A DNA stretch of 64,000 nucleotides from Lepturacanthus savala. Lineage: Eukaryota > Chordata > Actinopteri > Scombriformes > Trichiuridae. Positions 22,684 to 34,900 of the stretch are shown piece by piece. Numbering within the stretch: the first letter of the stretch is position 1; every line of letters begins with the position of its first letter. Below the pieces are notes generated by a model, which was not told the DNA's origin, did no database searches, and saw nothing but the letters and a program-made list of their open reading frames with translations. Location: the NCBI GenBank assembly GCA_030544235.1, contig CM060464.1, positions 25,376,152 to 25,440,151 on the forward strand, in the 5' to 3' direction. The position numbers and the translations under genes were made by a program.

Positions 22684-22740
22684 GAGGAGGAGGAAGAGGA
22701 GGAGGAAGAGGAGGAGGGGAAGGAGGAGGGGGGAGGAAGG
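22684..22740. repeat. GGA/GAA purine tract
   Basis: 57 bp of almost pure purine on the + strand (gaggaggaagagg units). Poly-Glu frames across it are artefacts. Confidence 0.92.
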
Positions 22741-23444
22741 TGCTCCGAGCTGGCACCGTCTCTTATTTCCTCCCCGATTTTTGGGCGTCCACACGACGAT
22801 AATCCCACCCAGCCACCCACACACTGCCTGCTCCCTGCTTCCTGTTATTACAGCAGAATTAAGGAGAAATTACCACAATTTCCAAAAAAAAAATAAAAAA
22901 TCTCAGTGCCAGAGGAGGTGAAGTTACGGAAGATCATCTGTGCCAAAAGGGGAAAAAAATGACTCATGAAATACTCATAACTTACTTCTTTAAAATTATT
23001 ATGACTGCAATTTTGGTGCCATGAAAGACACTTCATGGTTTTCCACTTGTTTTTCAACTCTTTCTCATAGAAAAGATGTTTTTTAAATTACTAAGCTGCA
23101 TCTTCAGCATCTTTTAATAATCTTAAAGCATTCTTTCTTTTAAAGAAAGTGAGGATGTTTTACTTCTAAGATATATTGAAAACAATAAGAAAAACTCCTG
23201 CAGACCTGGATTATTGCTAGGATATTAATTTACATTAGTTATATTATATTGATTTATTCAACAAAAATGCAATGAATTGCATCTGCACACTGCCTTAACA
23301 TATTACGTTATGTTATGTATGCTGGAAAGAAATTTGCAATATTACAAATGTAGTTTGTTAGTTATTAATTAGATTCTTTCAGGTTTTGTTGCTATAGAGA
23401 TTGCTGTGATATTTAGCAACTGTAAATTATGTTTTATGATGTAA

Positions 23445-23447
<3 letters not shown>
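22741..23447. other. Intergenic sequence, no gene seen
   Basis: AT-rich beyond 22860. Nothing recognisable. Confidence 0.4.
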
Positions 23448-23475
<28 letters not shown>

Positions 23476-23510
23476 TGAGTGTGTGTGTGTGTGTGTGTGT
23501 GTGTTTGTGT

Positions 23511-23550
<40 letters not shown>
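23448..23550. repeat. (TG)n microsatellite
   Basis: About 100 bp of TG alternation with interruptions (ttgagtg, tttgtg, tatgtg). Confidence 0.95.
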
Positions 23551-23553
<3 letters not shown>

Positions 23554-23759
23554 TTGGGGGTGGGGATGGTTGTAAAACTCTTTGTGCTACTTTATGTGTA
23601 TACAAGTGCTTTATATATAAAGACTGATTAATTGATTAACACATCTGTGGTTAAGGTCTGGTTAGATTTCAATAAAGACCAGGGTTAAAATAATCAATAA
23701 AATGCAATAAATGCCTCATGTGATTCAAAATGATTGGACTGAGAGTACTCATGCCTTCC
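23551..23759. other. Short AT-rich spacer
   Basis: Contains a LINE-tail-like 'gtgctttatatataaagact' near 23606; otherwise unremarkable. Confidence 0.3.
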
Positions 23760-23764
23760 ACTTA

Positions 23765-24118
23765 ACGTTCAGTATCAAGAGAAAACTTATCTTTTGATCC
23801 CATTTGAATTGTGCATGAATCACACAGATTTTGGGATATTTTGCAAGTCAGTTTTGCTTGTCATAAAACTGCTGAAGCATAAGACTGTTAAAGTATTAAC
23901 TGTATAAACTACAGACACAACAGTTGTGATATCATAACTTTCACTCTCCTGCTGTGAGATTAGTAGTTTGCTTAGTGGTTTCACACAAACTTCAGGGTGC
24001 ACCACTATTGAATCCTTTTTTTCTTTTAAATAGGGAACTTTTTTGTATTGATACAAGTTGATAAATATCATGTGTGTGATTCATTGCACTAACCAAACAG
24101 GATCAGAAGATGGAGTAT
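23765..24118 (-). mobile_element. Family D repeat, short copy with inverted ends
   Basis: The right end, read on the - strand ('gaatcacacacatgatattt', 'aatacaaaaaagttcccta'), aligns with the left parts of the elements at 44815 and (inverted) 35480. The left end ('cttttgatcccatttgaatt', 'gcatgaatcacacagatttt') is an inverted version of the same end, so this copy looks like a small foldback derivative. It lacks the internal minisatellite of the other copies. Confidence 0.5.
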
Positions 24119-24600
24119 AAAGTCATTTTAACCAAAACAGATGCCAAACACTGAGGAAACCCCCTTTCCCCAGGCTGGTTACAGGCCCAACAATCTTCTG
24201 GACTTCACATCAACAAACCTAAAAGTCTCGTTTTCAGGTTGTTGCATGATGATTCGGCTGAAAACATGATCTCTGTTATTAGTCTTTGGAGCCGTTTCTA
24301 AACAAACTAACATGACCAAACTCCCCACGATGAAGGAACATGTCAAGAGTGCAGCGGTGTGACTCACTGACGACGTGTTTTAATAGTTTCTGGAAGGCCC
24401 ATGTGGATATATCGGTCTGCGATACATGCACAATACTTGTTAGTAGCTAAGTTCATTGTTAGTTTGGATCCAAACACAAGGATTGTGATTAACTGTTAAT
24501 GAAGACCTTTACTTGTAATTCTTTGTCGTATTTTATTGATGCTTTTACTTCTGACTCCAGGAAACTCTGCAGTTAACACATCTGGAGAGAGTTCTTTTCC
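24119..24600. other. Intergenic sequence, no gene seen
   Basis: Nothing recognisable. Confidence 0.4.
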
Positions 24601-25055
24601 AGCTGAAACTAAAGTGTCGCTCTGTTACATTTTTTACAGCTGGAAGTCAGAGTTTCCTGCTTTCTTACATTTCTGGAAGGCAGCTTCAGATATTTAGTGT
24701 GAGTGTTTGTTGGCAGGAGGTGCCGAGGTAATGGAGGAGTGTTGAGAACAGCGATGGTATGTCCACCGAGCCTGGTCTGCAGCCATAACCTGCCAGCTGA
24801 ATCTCTCTGGATTTCACATTAAGATCGCCCACCATGATCCAGAAAAAAAGGAAAAGGGAAAAAAAAAAAAAAACTCTCAACAACCTTCAGCTGCTGACAG
24901 ACCGAGCGCGCTCTAACGCTGGGACACGCCCCCTCATTCACTCCGACAATCAAGTCGAAGTTATTATCTCATCACTCTCAAATACGAGTCATTACCGATC
25001 TGTGCTGAGGAGGGAAATGAGGACTTAAGTCAGAGAGGACGTAAAAACCAGAGAC
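24601..25055. promoter_or_regulatory. Possible regulatory island
   Basis: 24680-25030 is GC-richer than its flanks ('gaccgagcgcgctctaacgc', 'caagtcgaagttattatctc', 'atacgagtcattaccgatct'). An A-run lies at about 24858-24872. Composition is the only support. Confidence 0.28.
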
Positions 25056-25880
25056 AGAAAGAAAAACATTCAACAGTTTCAACTCTGTATGGAAGCTCAA
25101 GCCTGTCATATAAAGAAAATGAGACATAAAAAATAAATACTAATAAATCGTGATTAAGAAGTTATCTAAATTAATATTATATTATTTTAATTTAGTGAGT
25201 GATCATTTTGAATTTATTTTTTTATTTTTATCATTTTAATAGACACGTTGATAAACTAAGTAGTATATGATGTATTTCATCTTTGATATAAACATATTTT
25301 GCTCATGTGTTTATGTTGGCTTCTCAATGCTTTATTTAATATTTCAGTATTTAATAATTGAAATATGGGTAAAAATGCTCCGAATGCTGATCAGCTGCAG
25401 AGAAGAAAGAGATGAAGAGAATTGACAGCTACAGTTTTGAAAGACTAGTGTCGTGCCCATAGGAGGTATATATTTTCATAGAAAAACTTAAGTAGATTTT
25501 TCATGTTTAAATGAGGTTGGTTGGACTTTTACATAGTCTTAATAGAGAAATTGTACATTGGGTAATACATGGACTTACATTGTAAGAAAAAGTTATTTGA
25601 TCACATTCATTCATATATAAAGGCTACAGTTTATGCTGAAAGTTTGGATCTCAATCTACATATCAGTTTTCAAATTTCATTGATAGGTCATGTAAAACCA
25701 GGCTAATGATAAATCTGTTACTGTCTTAGTTTTTCCTGTATAGTGTAACAACTTGGGCATGTTACTGTTATAGGTTTCTAATTAAATAAGTTTAGGCCTA
25801 GATTCTGTGCTATTAGGTGATGGGATTTCCTGAGGGTCTGTGAATCTTGCAGTAAGACCTGTACTATCATGATGAATAAT
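25056..25880. other. AT-rich intergenic sequence
   Basis: Nothing recognisable. Confidence 0.4.
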
Positions 25881-26285
25881 TTAGCAGCTAAACTAAGCAG
25901 CTAACGTCCTAGCATGTGACTTTTGAGAGAAGTTACAATACTTTGGTTACATTGCTGCCCAATTGGTGAAGAAACAGGAGAACAGTGTTGAACTGTCCCT
26001 GTGAAGCAATGTGAGATTGTGATAGGAAGCTTTACACTGTAGTAGGATACACACTGCTGCAGGATAGCTTTGTTATAGGTAAGTCTATGGGATTTAAATG
26101 TTGTTGTTTTTTTTTTTGTAAATGATTTTTTTGTGGTATAGACACTTTTATTACAGAGTAGGCAGACAGGTGAACGCTTCAGCTGTGACTCCGATCTGCT
26201 GCTTAAGACGAAAGTATACAAACAGTCAGAGAGATAAGCGACCCACAGACACACAGATGCTCCTTGTTTTATAGATTTCATTTAA
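25881..26285 (-). mobile_element. Family A interspersed repeat, copy 1
   Basis: Read on the - strand it starts tctataaaacaaggagcatc, then tgtgtgtctgtg, and continues with 'cttatctctctgactgtttg', 'ccatagacttacctataaca', 'tacagtgtaaagcttcctat' and 'gacgttagctg'. The same word order occurs on the + strand at 52145-52480. The start matches a repeat common in fish ('ctataaagcaaggagc..ctgt'). Open frames in it are decayed. Confidence 0.65.
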
Positions 26286-26435
26286 TCAGAATGAAGGTTG
26301 TTTTTTTTGTTTTTTTTTTTACTTTTTATATGTTTACATTACCATCTGATTTTACATTTGCAATCATTAAATTGATTCAAATGAGTTCTATGTTTTGGGG
26401 GTATTTATGACTATGTTCATATTGTACATTAAAGT

Positions 26436-26452
26436 AAAAAAAAAAAAAAAAA
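26436..26452. repeat. A17 tract
   Basis: Pure A-run preceded by ttgtacattaaagt. It might mark the 3' end of an old retroposed insertion, but no target duplication was identified. Confidence 0.6.
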
Positions 26453-26454
26453 GA

Positions 26455-27045
26455 TTAGCAGGTCATAGTTGGGGTCGTCCCTATATTCCTAAGGGTCTAT
26501 GTCCCCCTAGCCTGCCTATCACCAGTCCTCATCTCAATGTAGATTGAGATGGGGTCCGGGAACCATCCGTTATTTCTTCATTTCTCATTAGAGACTTGAA
26601 TGCCCAGAACCGTTTATTGAGCGGTACGAATGTCTATTAAGTGCGTTAGCCAATTGTATCAAATATATCAAATAAAATATGTTTATTCATTTCACTCTAC
26701 AATTTAACACTAAAAGTTGGAGGAGGTCTAAGTTACCTAGACCACTTTCTAGGGCTTCATCAAATGGTAAATTACCATCTGCCAACATGTTGCATCCACA
26801 GTTTTCAACAAAGTCGCTGTTCTGTGATTGGTTCTCTGATGGGAAAATTAGGTCCTTGGTGTTCAGACTGAATTACAGAGTGAAGTGGATTTGCGTTGCA
26901 ATGAAGGATGGGTATACCCAGGCTAATGTCCCCAGCTCTATAGCACATAAAAGGAACCTGACAAAAGATGTTCAGTTCTGTATTCATATGAGCTATTGTG
27001 GAAACTGGTCAAAGGGTGTTTTCTGATTCCCAGCATTGGCCTCAG
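26455..27045. other. Unassigned block of unusual character
   Basis: Starts 'taggggtcg'-like words (gttggggtcgtccctatatt, agggtctatgtccccctag), then a perfect 9-bp stem CATCTCAAT-gtag-ATTGAGATG at 26530-26551. A 115-codon open frame follows (26679-27026, +) with no recognised domain. The opening resembles fish repeats with 'gggtctatgttccc' ends, so a diverged DNA transposon is the most likely explanation, but the other end was not found. Confidence 0.3.
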
Positions 27046-27829
27046 TATAATACACCCACACTTTAGGGATTACGTTTAGTCGAGTCAATTAGCTTATCAA
27101 ATTGTTGCAGTGATGGAATCAACAAAGGTCACAGCTTAACGTTTCCTCCAGTGAAAAGTAGCCTAGTGCACATGTTTGTGAAGGGTTAAGGTTGAGGGCT
27201 GTTGCAAATCCCATCAAACCAAATCATCAAATCAACTAAAATAGGGTCAAATCTGACCACAGAGAACATTGTTTTTTAATAGTGTAGCCTGCAGCAGTAA
27301 AACATTCAAGGCAGCTTTGTGTAATAAAGAGTCTGAATCATGTTTGGATACATATCTACAGAACATCCCAGACTTTAATTCTGGAACTGAAACACTAATA
27401 ATACAACAATTGTTATTATAAAAAATGGATATTTCTGAAATATTTTAACTTAAAATGGGTCAAAGTTGACTTACACACTATTGTAGGGTTAATATGTATT
27501 AAGAGAATATTTAACTATTAAACATTACCCTGGGAAAGTATACTATAGGTTCACTTTTTTGTAGGTACAAAAGAAATAAAGATACAGAAATATCTTTTAA
27601 TTAAATTAAATTTAATTGTATCAGCTTATTAAAATAATGACATATGTATTTTTTTTAGGAAAAATATAAAATTGCTTTAATCCTTAGTTGAAAGGGTCAT
27701 TCTTTTTATGGCCATCTTAGGCCATTTTATTTTTTGTCTAAGACAAATTTTCAGTTAGGATAAAAAAGCCTGACTTAGCCAATTTAACAAGCTTTCATAA
27801 TGAAATCTCAATATCCCATGTTGGTTTTT
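27046..27829. other. AT-rich intergenic sequence
   Basis: Contains 'gggtcaaatctgaccac' (27244) and 'atgggtcaaagttgactta' (27455). These are weak piggyBac/MITE-like words, not enough to call an element. Confidence 0.35.
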
Positions 27830-28555
27830 ATTCTTTTTATTTTTGTAGACAAATCTTTAAAAATGAAAGCTCCTTCTTGACTGAGATGTCTTCTGAGTTT
27901 TCGGCCTGAAACTCTTCTCGAAGCATCCCTGACACACGTGTGAACTCGGTGAGAAAGTTGAATTCCAGTGACATGCGACCTTCTTTCACCAAAAACGTTT
28001 CAAGACGTTCGATTACCGCCAAAACAAACAATTTTTCTCAACACTTCCCTCCAGTTTGACCCTCAACAACAGCACTTTGCATCATCCCCACATCACTCCA
28101 CTTTCAAACAATAATTACCGCGGTGCCTGCCAAACGGAGTCATCCGCATCGTAAATCAAGGCGTTCTCCGACCTCGACCCGCGAATCTCACACAACAGCC
28201 GATTGTCTCTTTGTACAGAGGTGATGGGAAAGCATCCAGAGAGCTCGCCAGCAACCTCCGAGCCTCCCCGACACTGCTGCTCTTTGTTTGCGACACGTAG
28301 GGAAACATCTTGGTGACATTATCTCTTTCCTGTGCTCAGTCACAGGAGGCGGAGGTCAGGTTCAGGCTCTGACCTCTCGGTGACTCACAGTGACACACTG
28401 ATGTGGTTTCTGGGCGATTCTCTGCAGGGAGGACGATGCTGCGGATGCGGAGCTGGTAATTCATTATGTAAGGACAAACACTGCTTATTGTTGCCTCAAA
28501 ACAGAAAGACACCGCTCATAAAGAGGATGTCAGGACAAGAAGCCCTTTGATTGTT
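27830..28555. promoter_or_regulatory. Candidate regulatory island
   Basis: Repeat-poor, CpG-containing block (ccaaaaacgtttcaagacgt at 27989, ataattaccgcggtgcctgc at 28110, tcatccgcatcgtaaatcaa at 28140). It stands between AT-rich flanks. No exon-like frame. Confidence 0.38.
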
Positions 28556-30025
28556 GTAATGTGTTACAGTTTGTTTAACAGATACAGTCAGGATAGGTGA
28601 CACAAAGTCAACCTAAGGATTTGAGATTGTACCATTAACAACATGTATAGTAATGATTAAATGACAATACCGTAAATTACCAAATAGCTGGGGAGTTTAT
28701 TTGTTTCAATCATTTAACAGATCAGGTGTTTATGTGACACCAGGTGGCAATTTAGGACAGGAGATTAATTCCTTCCTGACAAAAAGTGTGCTCATCAAAA
28801 CTATAAAAATATGGTCATTTACTCAAATTCTTTTATTAAACCAGTAAAATTGACATTTTTCAAAAGCAAGATTACAGTACTGTAGTAAAACATCTCACAG
28901 CTGCTTCTCAAGAGGTTTCCTCTGCAAAATTTATAACAGAAAGTTTGACTTTCATGTCATACTTGTTCTGTTTTCGCTGCACCAGCACCATGGCTCTGGT
29001 GAAAAAATTGGAAAGAAATGGAATTTATTTCAAACTCGCGGTTATTTATCAAAATATACAACTGCACCTTAATTGAAACTAAGCTATTATTTAATAATTA
29101 ATGGTAACTTTTTTCACACATTAATATTTTCATTATGTGAATACAAATATAACACAACACAGAACTTTAAATCCCCATGAACAAACCCTCAACAACACAA
29201 GCTCCTCTGTGACTAAAAAGCATTATAATAAGAGAATAACTACCTGCTAATGTCATCATATTGAAATAAAAAAAAATTACAAAAACAAATGTGTCAGTTT
29301 CACACTTGATGAAGCTTGAACAAAATGAAATGCTGCAAACTAAGAAATAGTCCAGTCAGTTTGAAAAGAGAATAAATCGAAAAGGCCAGTGTGTGAAATT
29401 CAACAGCATCTAACAGAGCAGACCTAGTTCACATTATTGGGTTTATAGTGTGTAGGAAAATGACTAAATTGTATGGTACAGACATGTGATGCCCTAATAT
29501 AGAGAAAAGGCTCATATGGCATGATGGTCATGGTATTAATGGCAATATATTGCTTCAGTGAAGTTGTGACATCACAACTATGCAGTCACCGCCCACCCTC
29601 CCCATTCAGAGCCATTGAAATCAGCTGAGAGGCTCATTTATATGAATGAGACAGACACAGAATGACCTGTTCTTCTTAGAGCTCCAGAGAGAAGCGTGAG
29701 AGAGGAGATGTAAAACTATATGCCCTCTTTTGTTGTACCTATTTTTTTTTTAATTATTTTGCAATTAAAGACAGTGCTCCTCATCCTGCCTCCACTCCCC
29801 TCTCTGCATTTGGGTCCTCCACAACTTAAACCTGACATTAAGAGGTTTCTTTTTCTCAGAGGATTCAAGCTGTCAGTGGCGAAGAGCTCGGCAGCTCCGT
29901 GTTTATTTATTCTGATGCACAACGCTGTGACTTTTAATCGGGCCTATTCTCTTTTTATTTTCTTCTGTTAATTCTTTAATGACTGTGTTTAAGTGTATTT
30001 GTGTCCTTTTTTTAAAAAGTGTGAC
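28556..30025. other. Intergenic sequence, no gene seen
   Basis: AT-rich. A GC-richer patch at 29760-29930 carries overlapping frames on both strands without domains. Confidence 0.4.
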
Positions 30026-30029
30026 ATTT

Positions 30030-30110
30030 AACGTTTCATATAAAGCCGGTTCAATCCCCCTGTGTGTTGAAATGTGCTGCATAAATAAAGCTGCCTTGCC
30101 TTAAGGGGAT
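30030..30110 (+). mobile_element. Retroelement 3' tail fragment
   Basis: Reads 'gaaatgtgctgcataaataa', then 'agctgccttgcctta', the usual 3' end of fish LINE/SINE copies ('gtgctatataaataaa.ttgccttgcc'). Body not identifiable. Confidence 0.45.
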
Positions 30111-30311
30111 GAATGTCGGTAAGTGAGTCAACTCCATTTCTGTCTTTCAAAATCCTGGAGTTACAAGGTACTTCACAAAATCCAAAATATGCAGCTTACC
30201 TATTTCAACATAGAGAAATATAACAACATTTAAAGAACAGAAAATGCAGTAAAACAAGGAGGATATTAAGGAGAGAAAAAAATAATGAAATAGAACAACA
30301 ATATTTGACTA

Positions 30312-30610
30312 CACTGCAAAAGCTGTAATCTTAACAGGTGAAAATATCTTGTTGGTAGTACGATTCTTACAATTAGCAGATAATTCATCCTATTTCTGGA
30401 GTTGTTCTTGATTTTAGTGAATTTATAATCTAATAATAATAACAAAGTGTTAGTCTTGTTTTCTTAAAATAAAACCAAAATGAGCCAAATCAGGAAAAAA
30501 AAAACCCTCAAAATAAGATATATTATCTGCCATTAGATATTCTATTCAATATTAGACTAATTGCACCAAAAAGTAAACATTTTCACCTGTTCAGATTTCA
30601 GTTTTTGCAG
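30312..30610. mobile_element. MITE with 'cactgcaaaaa' ends (family F), copy 2
   Basis: Starts cactgcaaaagctgtaatct, then 'taacaggtgaaaatatctt'; ends 'ttttcacctgttcagatttc', then 'agtttttgcag'. The ends form an inverted repeat of about 30 bp (with mismatches). Same family as 16634-16805. Confidence 0.72.
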
Positions 30611-30719
30611 ACATGATATTATGTACATTATTTTACACTTGTACCGTGTAAAACTGTGCGGAATCAGAACAGAATAGCTTATTAAAAAACACCTTCATTA
30701 ACTTTATATAAAGTTTCCT

Positions 30720-31289
30720 GCTTCAGTGACGCTGGGCCACATCAGTTGGAACGGTTTCTGGCCTCCGAAACGTTCTGTGTGACTCTGATCTCTTCCCACA
30801 TATATATTTATCTATTTAATCTGAATGTGTTGGCTGGGTTTGTAATAAACAGTATAGATAGAAAATAAACAGCAGTGCTGGCTCGGTGTCGGACGCCCCG
30901 CTGGGATTCTGGACGGGAAGCAGCTCTGAGAGCGCCGAGCCAAGAAATAAATCGCTGCCAAAACGCTGGGATCACCTGGAAGGATATTTATAACTGTGAG
31001 AGGGGATGCTGGAGAACGTCTGTTTGCTGTTAAATGTCACCGGTGGACTCCGGGTTTAGGTTTCGTCCTCCTGGCGGCGATACGTCTCGATCGGCATCAC
31101 CTCCTCTCCCGCCGCGTTGGCCATCTCCCTTCTAATCCTCGCCGCCGCTTATAGGACGCGCTGCCATATTGAGCACTGGAAAACATCTCCCAGAGGAAAG
31201 ATGTATTTTAGGTCAGCTACATATTCTGCCATCTGTTCAGCTCGACAACTTAAAAGATGTTGAGAGGGAAAGAACGAGGGGAGAGGACA
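30720..31289. promoter_or_regulatory. Candidate regulatory island
   Basis: GC/CpG-rich and repeat-poor (30880-31170: ggtgtcggacgccccgctgg, ctcctggcggcgatacgtct, gcgttggccatctcccttct). Ends at a long G-run. No coding signal. Confidence 0.35.
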
Positions 31290-31310
31290 GGGGGGGGGGG
31301 GGGGGGGGGG
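31290..31310 (+). repeat. G21 tract
   Basis: Pure G-run on the + strand; further G-rich runs follow at 31395-31450 and 31505-31515. Candidate G-quadruplex cluster. Proline-rich frames on the other strand are artefacts. Confidence 0.95.
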
Positions 31311-31900
31311 AGGTGGGGCAGGTGGTGCACTTAAAAACAATCGTTATTTCTATGGGAACCTTTGAGGGGCCTCGTGCCAACAAAAGAGGACGCGGTGGGG
31401 ATGGGGTGTGGGGGGTGTGGGTATGTGTGCGTGTGTGTGGGGGGGGACATATACATTTATCATCCTCAAGTTTCCCACAATCCTTTGGAGTGCAACATGA
31501 ACGCGGTGGGGGGGCGGGACGTCCCTCGGCAGCGCTCGCTAACATGTGAGTTATGCAAATGAAAGGAGGAAAAACCTGAGCTGATGGTCTTTAGAGTTTA
31601 TTCTCACCCGCGAAACAACAAAACAGTGAATACGACCTTTAAACCGCAGGCTCATGTTTTATCTTTTCCTGACAAGAACGTCGTGAAGCTTCTACCTCCC
31701 GGGTCTCCGGAGGTCCGACATCTACGTTTTATAAAGTCAATTTGAAGGTTCGGGACGGAATTCATCATCATTTTCTCCTCATGCAGCGCGATGAGAAAAA
31801 CAGGACGTGAAATTGTATTGAAAAAAAAATTAAACATGTTTGACGAGAAAAAAGAAACAGTGATACGCTGCAAAAAATGCTGCAAAAAATGAGACCTGAC
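31311..31900. promoter_or_regulatory. G-rich segment and possible regulatory island
   Basis: 31311-31520 alternates G-runs with TG words. 31520-31800 has scattered CpGs and 'aacatgtgagttatgcaaatg' at 31541, which includes a perfect octamer ATGCAAAT (31553-31560), a POU-factor word. Confidence 0.33.
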
Positions 31901-32620
31901 AACTTCACTTTGGAGGAGAATCGAAGATAAAAAGGCTGTATACTTTAAAATCCTTAAACCAATCTTGATATATTATAATCCATTAATTTATTACTGTTGG
32001 TTTATTATTGACATACACAACACAAACAGATGGATTTTAATTTAAATTCCTCCTAATTTATATATTAATTAAATGTACTTGACAAAATAGAAATAAATAG
32101 ATCGATATATATTTTGGCGTTTTAATGGAATTGAATGAAAAGTAGACGACAGATTTTAATTGGTGAAGATTTGTTTTGCTGTTATGCCTTTAAAATAAAA
32201 GTTAAATGTATCATAATATATTATGTTTATTATTAAAATAAAAAAATAAAACTCATAATGAATAGAATAGAACATAAAATAAAATTGAATAAAAGATTAA
32301 ATTGATTGAAATTAATGAAGCCCTGAATTTGCATTCTTAATATCTGTTATACTATTTATTATTTTATTAGATCTCTTAAAATATGTTCATCCAGGCATTG
32401 AACAAAGTTAAAAAACATTTAATAATAAATATTACAATCCATGAATCAATCCATCCATTTTAGCTGAAACACCTAAAACTGAATCCCTTAAAATATCAAT
32501 AATTTGTAGAAAAAATCTATTTCAATCGATAATTAAAGCTAAGGAGCCTTTTCAAATTGATGCTCAGTTAAGTTATAATTTGGCTACTAAAACCTTAACG
32601 ATGTGTTTTCAGGGGTTAAT
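31901..32620. other. Strongly AT-rich sequence
   Basis: TTAAA/AATAAA-rich, nothing recognisable. Confidence 0.45.
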
Positions 32621-32625
32621 TACAG

Positions 32626-32700
32626 CAGTGAGTCCCAACCTGAGGGTCGGGACCCCTACAAAGGGATGGTGGAATAATCAAAATGAAATGGACACAGGGA
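32626..32700 (+). mobile_element. DNA transposon end fragment
   Basis: 'cagtgagtcccaacctgagg', then 'gtcgggacccctacaaag' resembles the ends of a widespread vertebrate DNA transposon ('caggggttcccaacc...gggacccc'). Only the end is recognisable. Confidence 0.4.
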
Positions 32701-32830
32701 AAAAACAAACATTCATTCAGGCTTCGTTCTAATTTGTGCTTTATTTCTGTGTTTTACTTGTGTTTACCTCTTCAGGAATCTGTCCAATTTACTCAAATAA
32801 AATAACATAAGTTTTGTATCAAGCCTTTCT

Positions 32831-33145
32831 AGAGCTGCAATTAATTGATCAGATAATCTACAGAAGACTAAGTAACTATTTTGATAACTGAATAATCATT
32901 TGTCCTTTTTTTTTAAGCAGAAATGTAAAAAAAAAAAATCATCTGGTTTCAGCTTCTCAGATGTGATGATTTATTGCTTGTTTTTGTAGAACATGATGAT
33001 AAACTCTTCTGGGTTTTGGATTCTTAGTCAGACAAACAGACATTTGGACATGTAACTTTGGACTGTGGGGAATTTTGGTTGATATTTCTCACTAGTTTCT
33101 GACATTTTATAGACACAACGATTAACTGAATAAACAAAACAATAA
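32831..33145. mobile_element. 'agagctgcaa' fish MITE (family E), copy 2
   Basis: Starts agagctgcaattaattgatc and ends 'gacacaacgattaactgaat'. Internal words 'ttttgataactgaataatca', 'ctggtttcagcttctcagat', 'tctgggttttggattcttag' and 'tttctgacattttatagaca' match, in order, the fish family also seen complete at 56155-56420. Non-coding. Confidence 0.75.
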
Positions 33146-33289
33146 TAACATCAATGATAGAAACATGTGAGGAGGGCTCCCAGGTAGATGTTTTGCATTT
33201 TAAAGGGCTACAGGTTTAAGGTTTTTTTTGGTGATTCTTTGAGGATTCTGGAGGGGAAAAAATAACTCAACAAACATGCAAAAACCTGG

Positions 33290-34335
33290 AGTTGAGTGTT
33301 TTCTCCCGCTCTGTGATCCGATCCTGACTGTTCCACTTCACACCAGAATTTTATAAGAATCTCTGTCGTCATGCGGTCGACTCGCCCCGTGTGGAAAACA
33401 TGTGAGGTTCTGGACGATGGAGCGGAGGAGGAGGGATCATTAGCACCTCTGGACGCAGTTCAAGTCGTTTTCATGAACTTCTCTTCAGTTTGACTTCGGT
33501 GGGAGCGGAGGATGGGTCATCCCTGGAAACTGCAGGTGGGTTCCACTTTAGGAAAAGACACATATTGTTTTCCCATCCTCCCCCCTCTAACCCCCCCACC
33601 CTCCTCTGAATGTTTCGACTCGGAGTGATGGATGTCCCGCTTGATGCTGCTTTAATATCAAATACAAATATGTCTTGTTTGGGCAGAGAGCAGCGGAGCT
33701 CCTGCAGGGCGGGATATGATGTGGACGTGGGTTCGGCAGAGGTCGGCAGATTTGGGATTTGAGGGGCCCGGGGCCGAGCTGACAGGGGAAAATATTTTGT
33801 ACTCTCCAGGGTGCAGCTTAGTTCAAATTCAGCTCTGCTTTTACTTCCCTCCCAGGACCAGAACTTGGCTTCAGTCATGATGACTTTTCCAGATGTGCAC
33901 CTCACTTCTTCTTCTTCCCTTTCTCTTTCTTTTTTTTTCTCCCTCCCTCCTGTACTCCATTGTGAATTTTTGAATACCACAATTAACATCTATAAATCAT
34001 GTCCCGAATACTTCCTGCTCAATCACAGGGGAATATTCGGGAACAGCCCAATAACTCATTACAAATTGGAGGCTTAAAGCAGCCAAAAAGATGAATTGTG
34101 TCGTGAAAGAAGCTCATACAGGACGAGAGTCTCGGTGTCTTTAATGACAGTCAGCTCAGTTAAATTAGGAGGAGGCGATTAATAAAATGCTCAGCCAGTC
34201 TGTTTCCTCTCAGAAATCTTTTTTTTTTCTGCTCTTGTTGTTTTTTGGTTCATGATGAAATCCATCATGCAGAGAATGTGCCAGATCCAATTAGACGACT
34301 TCCTGTTTACATTATTAAAGAGTTTGACAAGTGCA
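33290..34335. promoter_or_regulatory. Candidate regulatory island cluster
   Basis: Repeat-poor, GC-richer from 33300 to 33880, with CpGs (atgcggtcgactcgccccgt at 33371). Then a polypyrimidine stretch at 33900-33955, followed by 'cttcctgctcaatcacaggg', 'ataactcattacaaattgga' and 'ggaggcgattaataaaatgc'. A 172-codon open frame on the reverse strand (33471-33989) has no domain and a Glu/Arg-rich low-complexity part that comes from the pyrimidine tract, so I do not call it a gene. Confidence 0.37.
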
Positions 34336-34900
34336 GGAAGAAATAAAAACATGTTCCAAACTAATTATCTTTGCAATAAATAACTTTATTTAAAAGTATA
34401 AATATCTGCAGGAAGTGTTCAAACATGTTGATCCATTCATCTGAGACTCCTTCAGATCAGATTTGGCTGCTGTCATGTCTTTCACATCCCTGTGGAACAT
34501 GGTGAGAACATGGAGAAGAACTGGATACTGGACTCAAAGATGGCTGGATAGCTACAAAGAAATTTCCTGGTTGCTTTTCATGCTTCAGCATTGTTAGGCC
34601 CACAGAGCATGCTCAGTAGAGACTTCCTGTCAGTTCCTTGTTCATGTCAGGCCCCCAGGAACAGCAATGGCCATGGAAGCTAATTGTACTAGTGGCCAAA
34701 CCATGGAATTAAAAGTATTCTGTCACTACAAGATCCAGAAAACTTCTTTCCCATCCACTATCATGGGATCTGGAGTGGCTGCAAAACAGTAGATACAGTT
34801 TTTCTGTGCGCCACAGCCACAGTTAAGTGGCTAATTTCACTATTAGCTTAATCCATTAGGTTCTGTAACATTTGGAAAATCTATGAGAAATGCAATTAAA
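34336..34900. other. Intergenic sequence, no gene seen
   Basis: Possibly the outer part of the family D repeat that follows, but homology to other copies is not visible here. Confidence 0.35.

Noticed and set aside
33471..33989. 172-codon open frame on the - strand, the longest in the window
   Set aside because: No domain; part is a Glu/Arg run copied from a pyrimidine tract; no exon-like borders.
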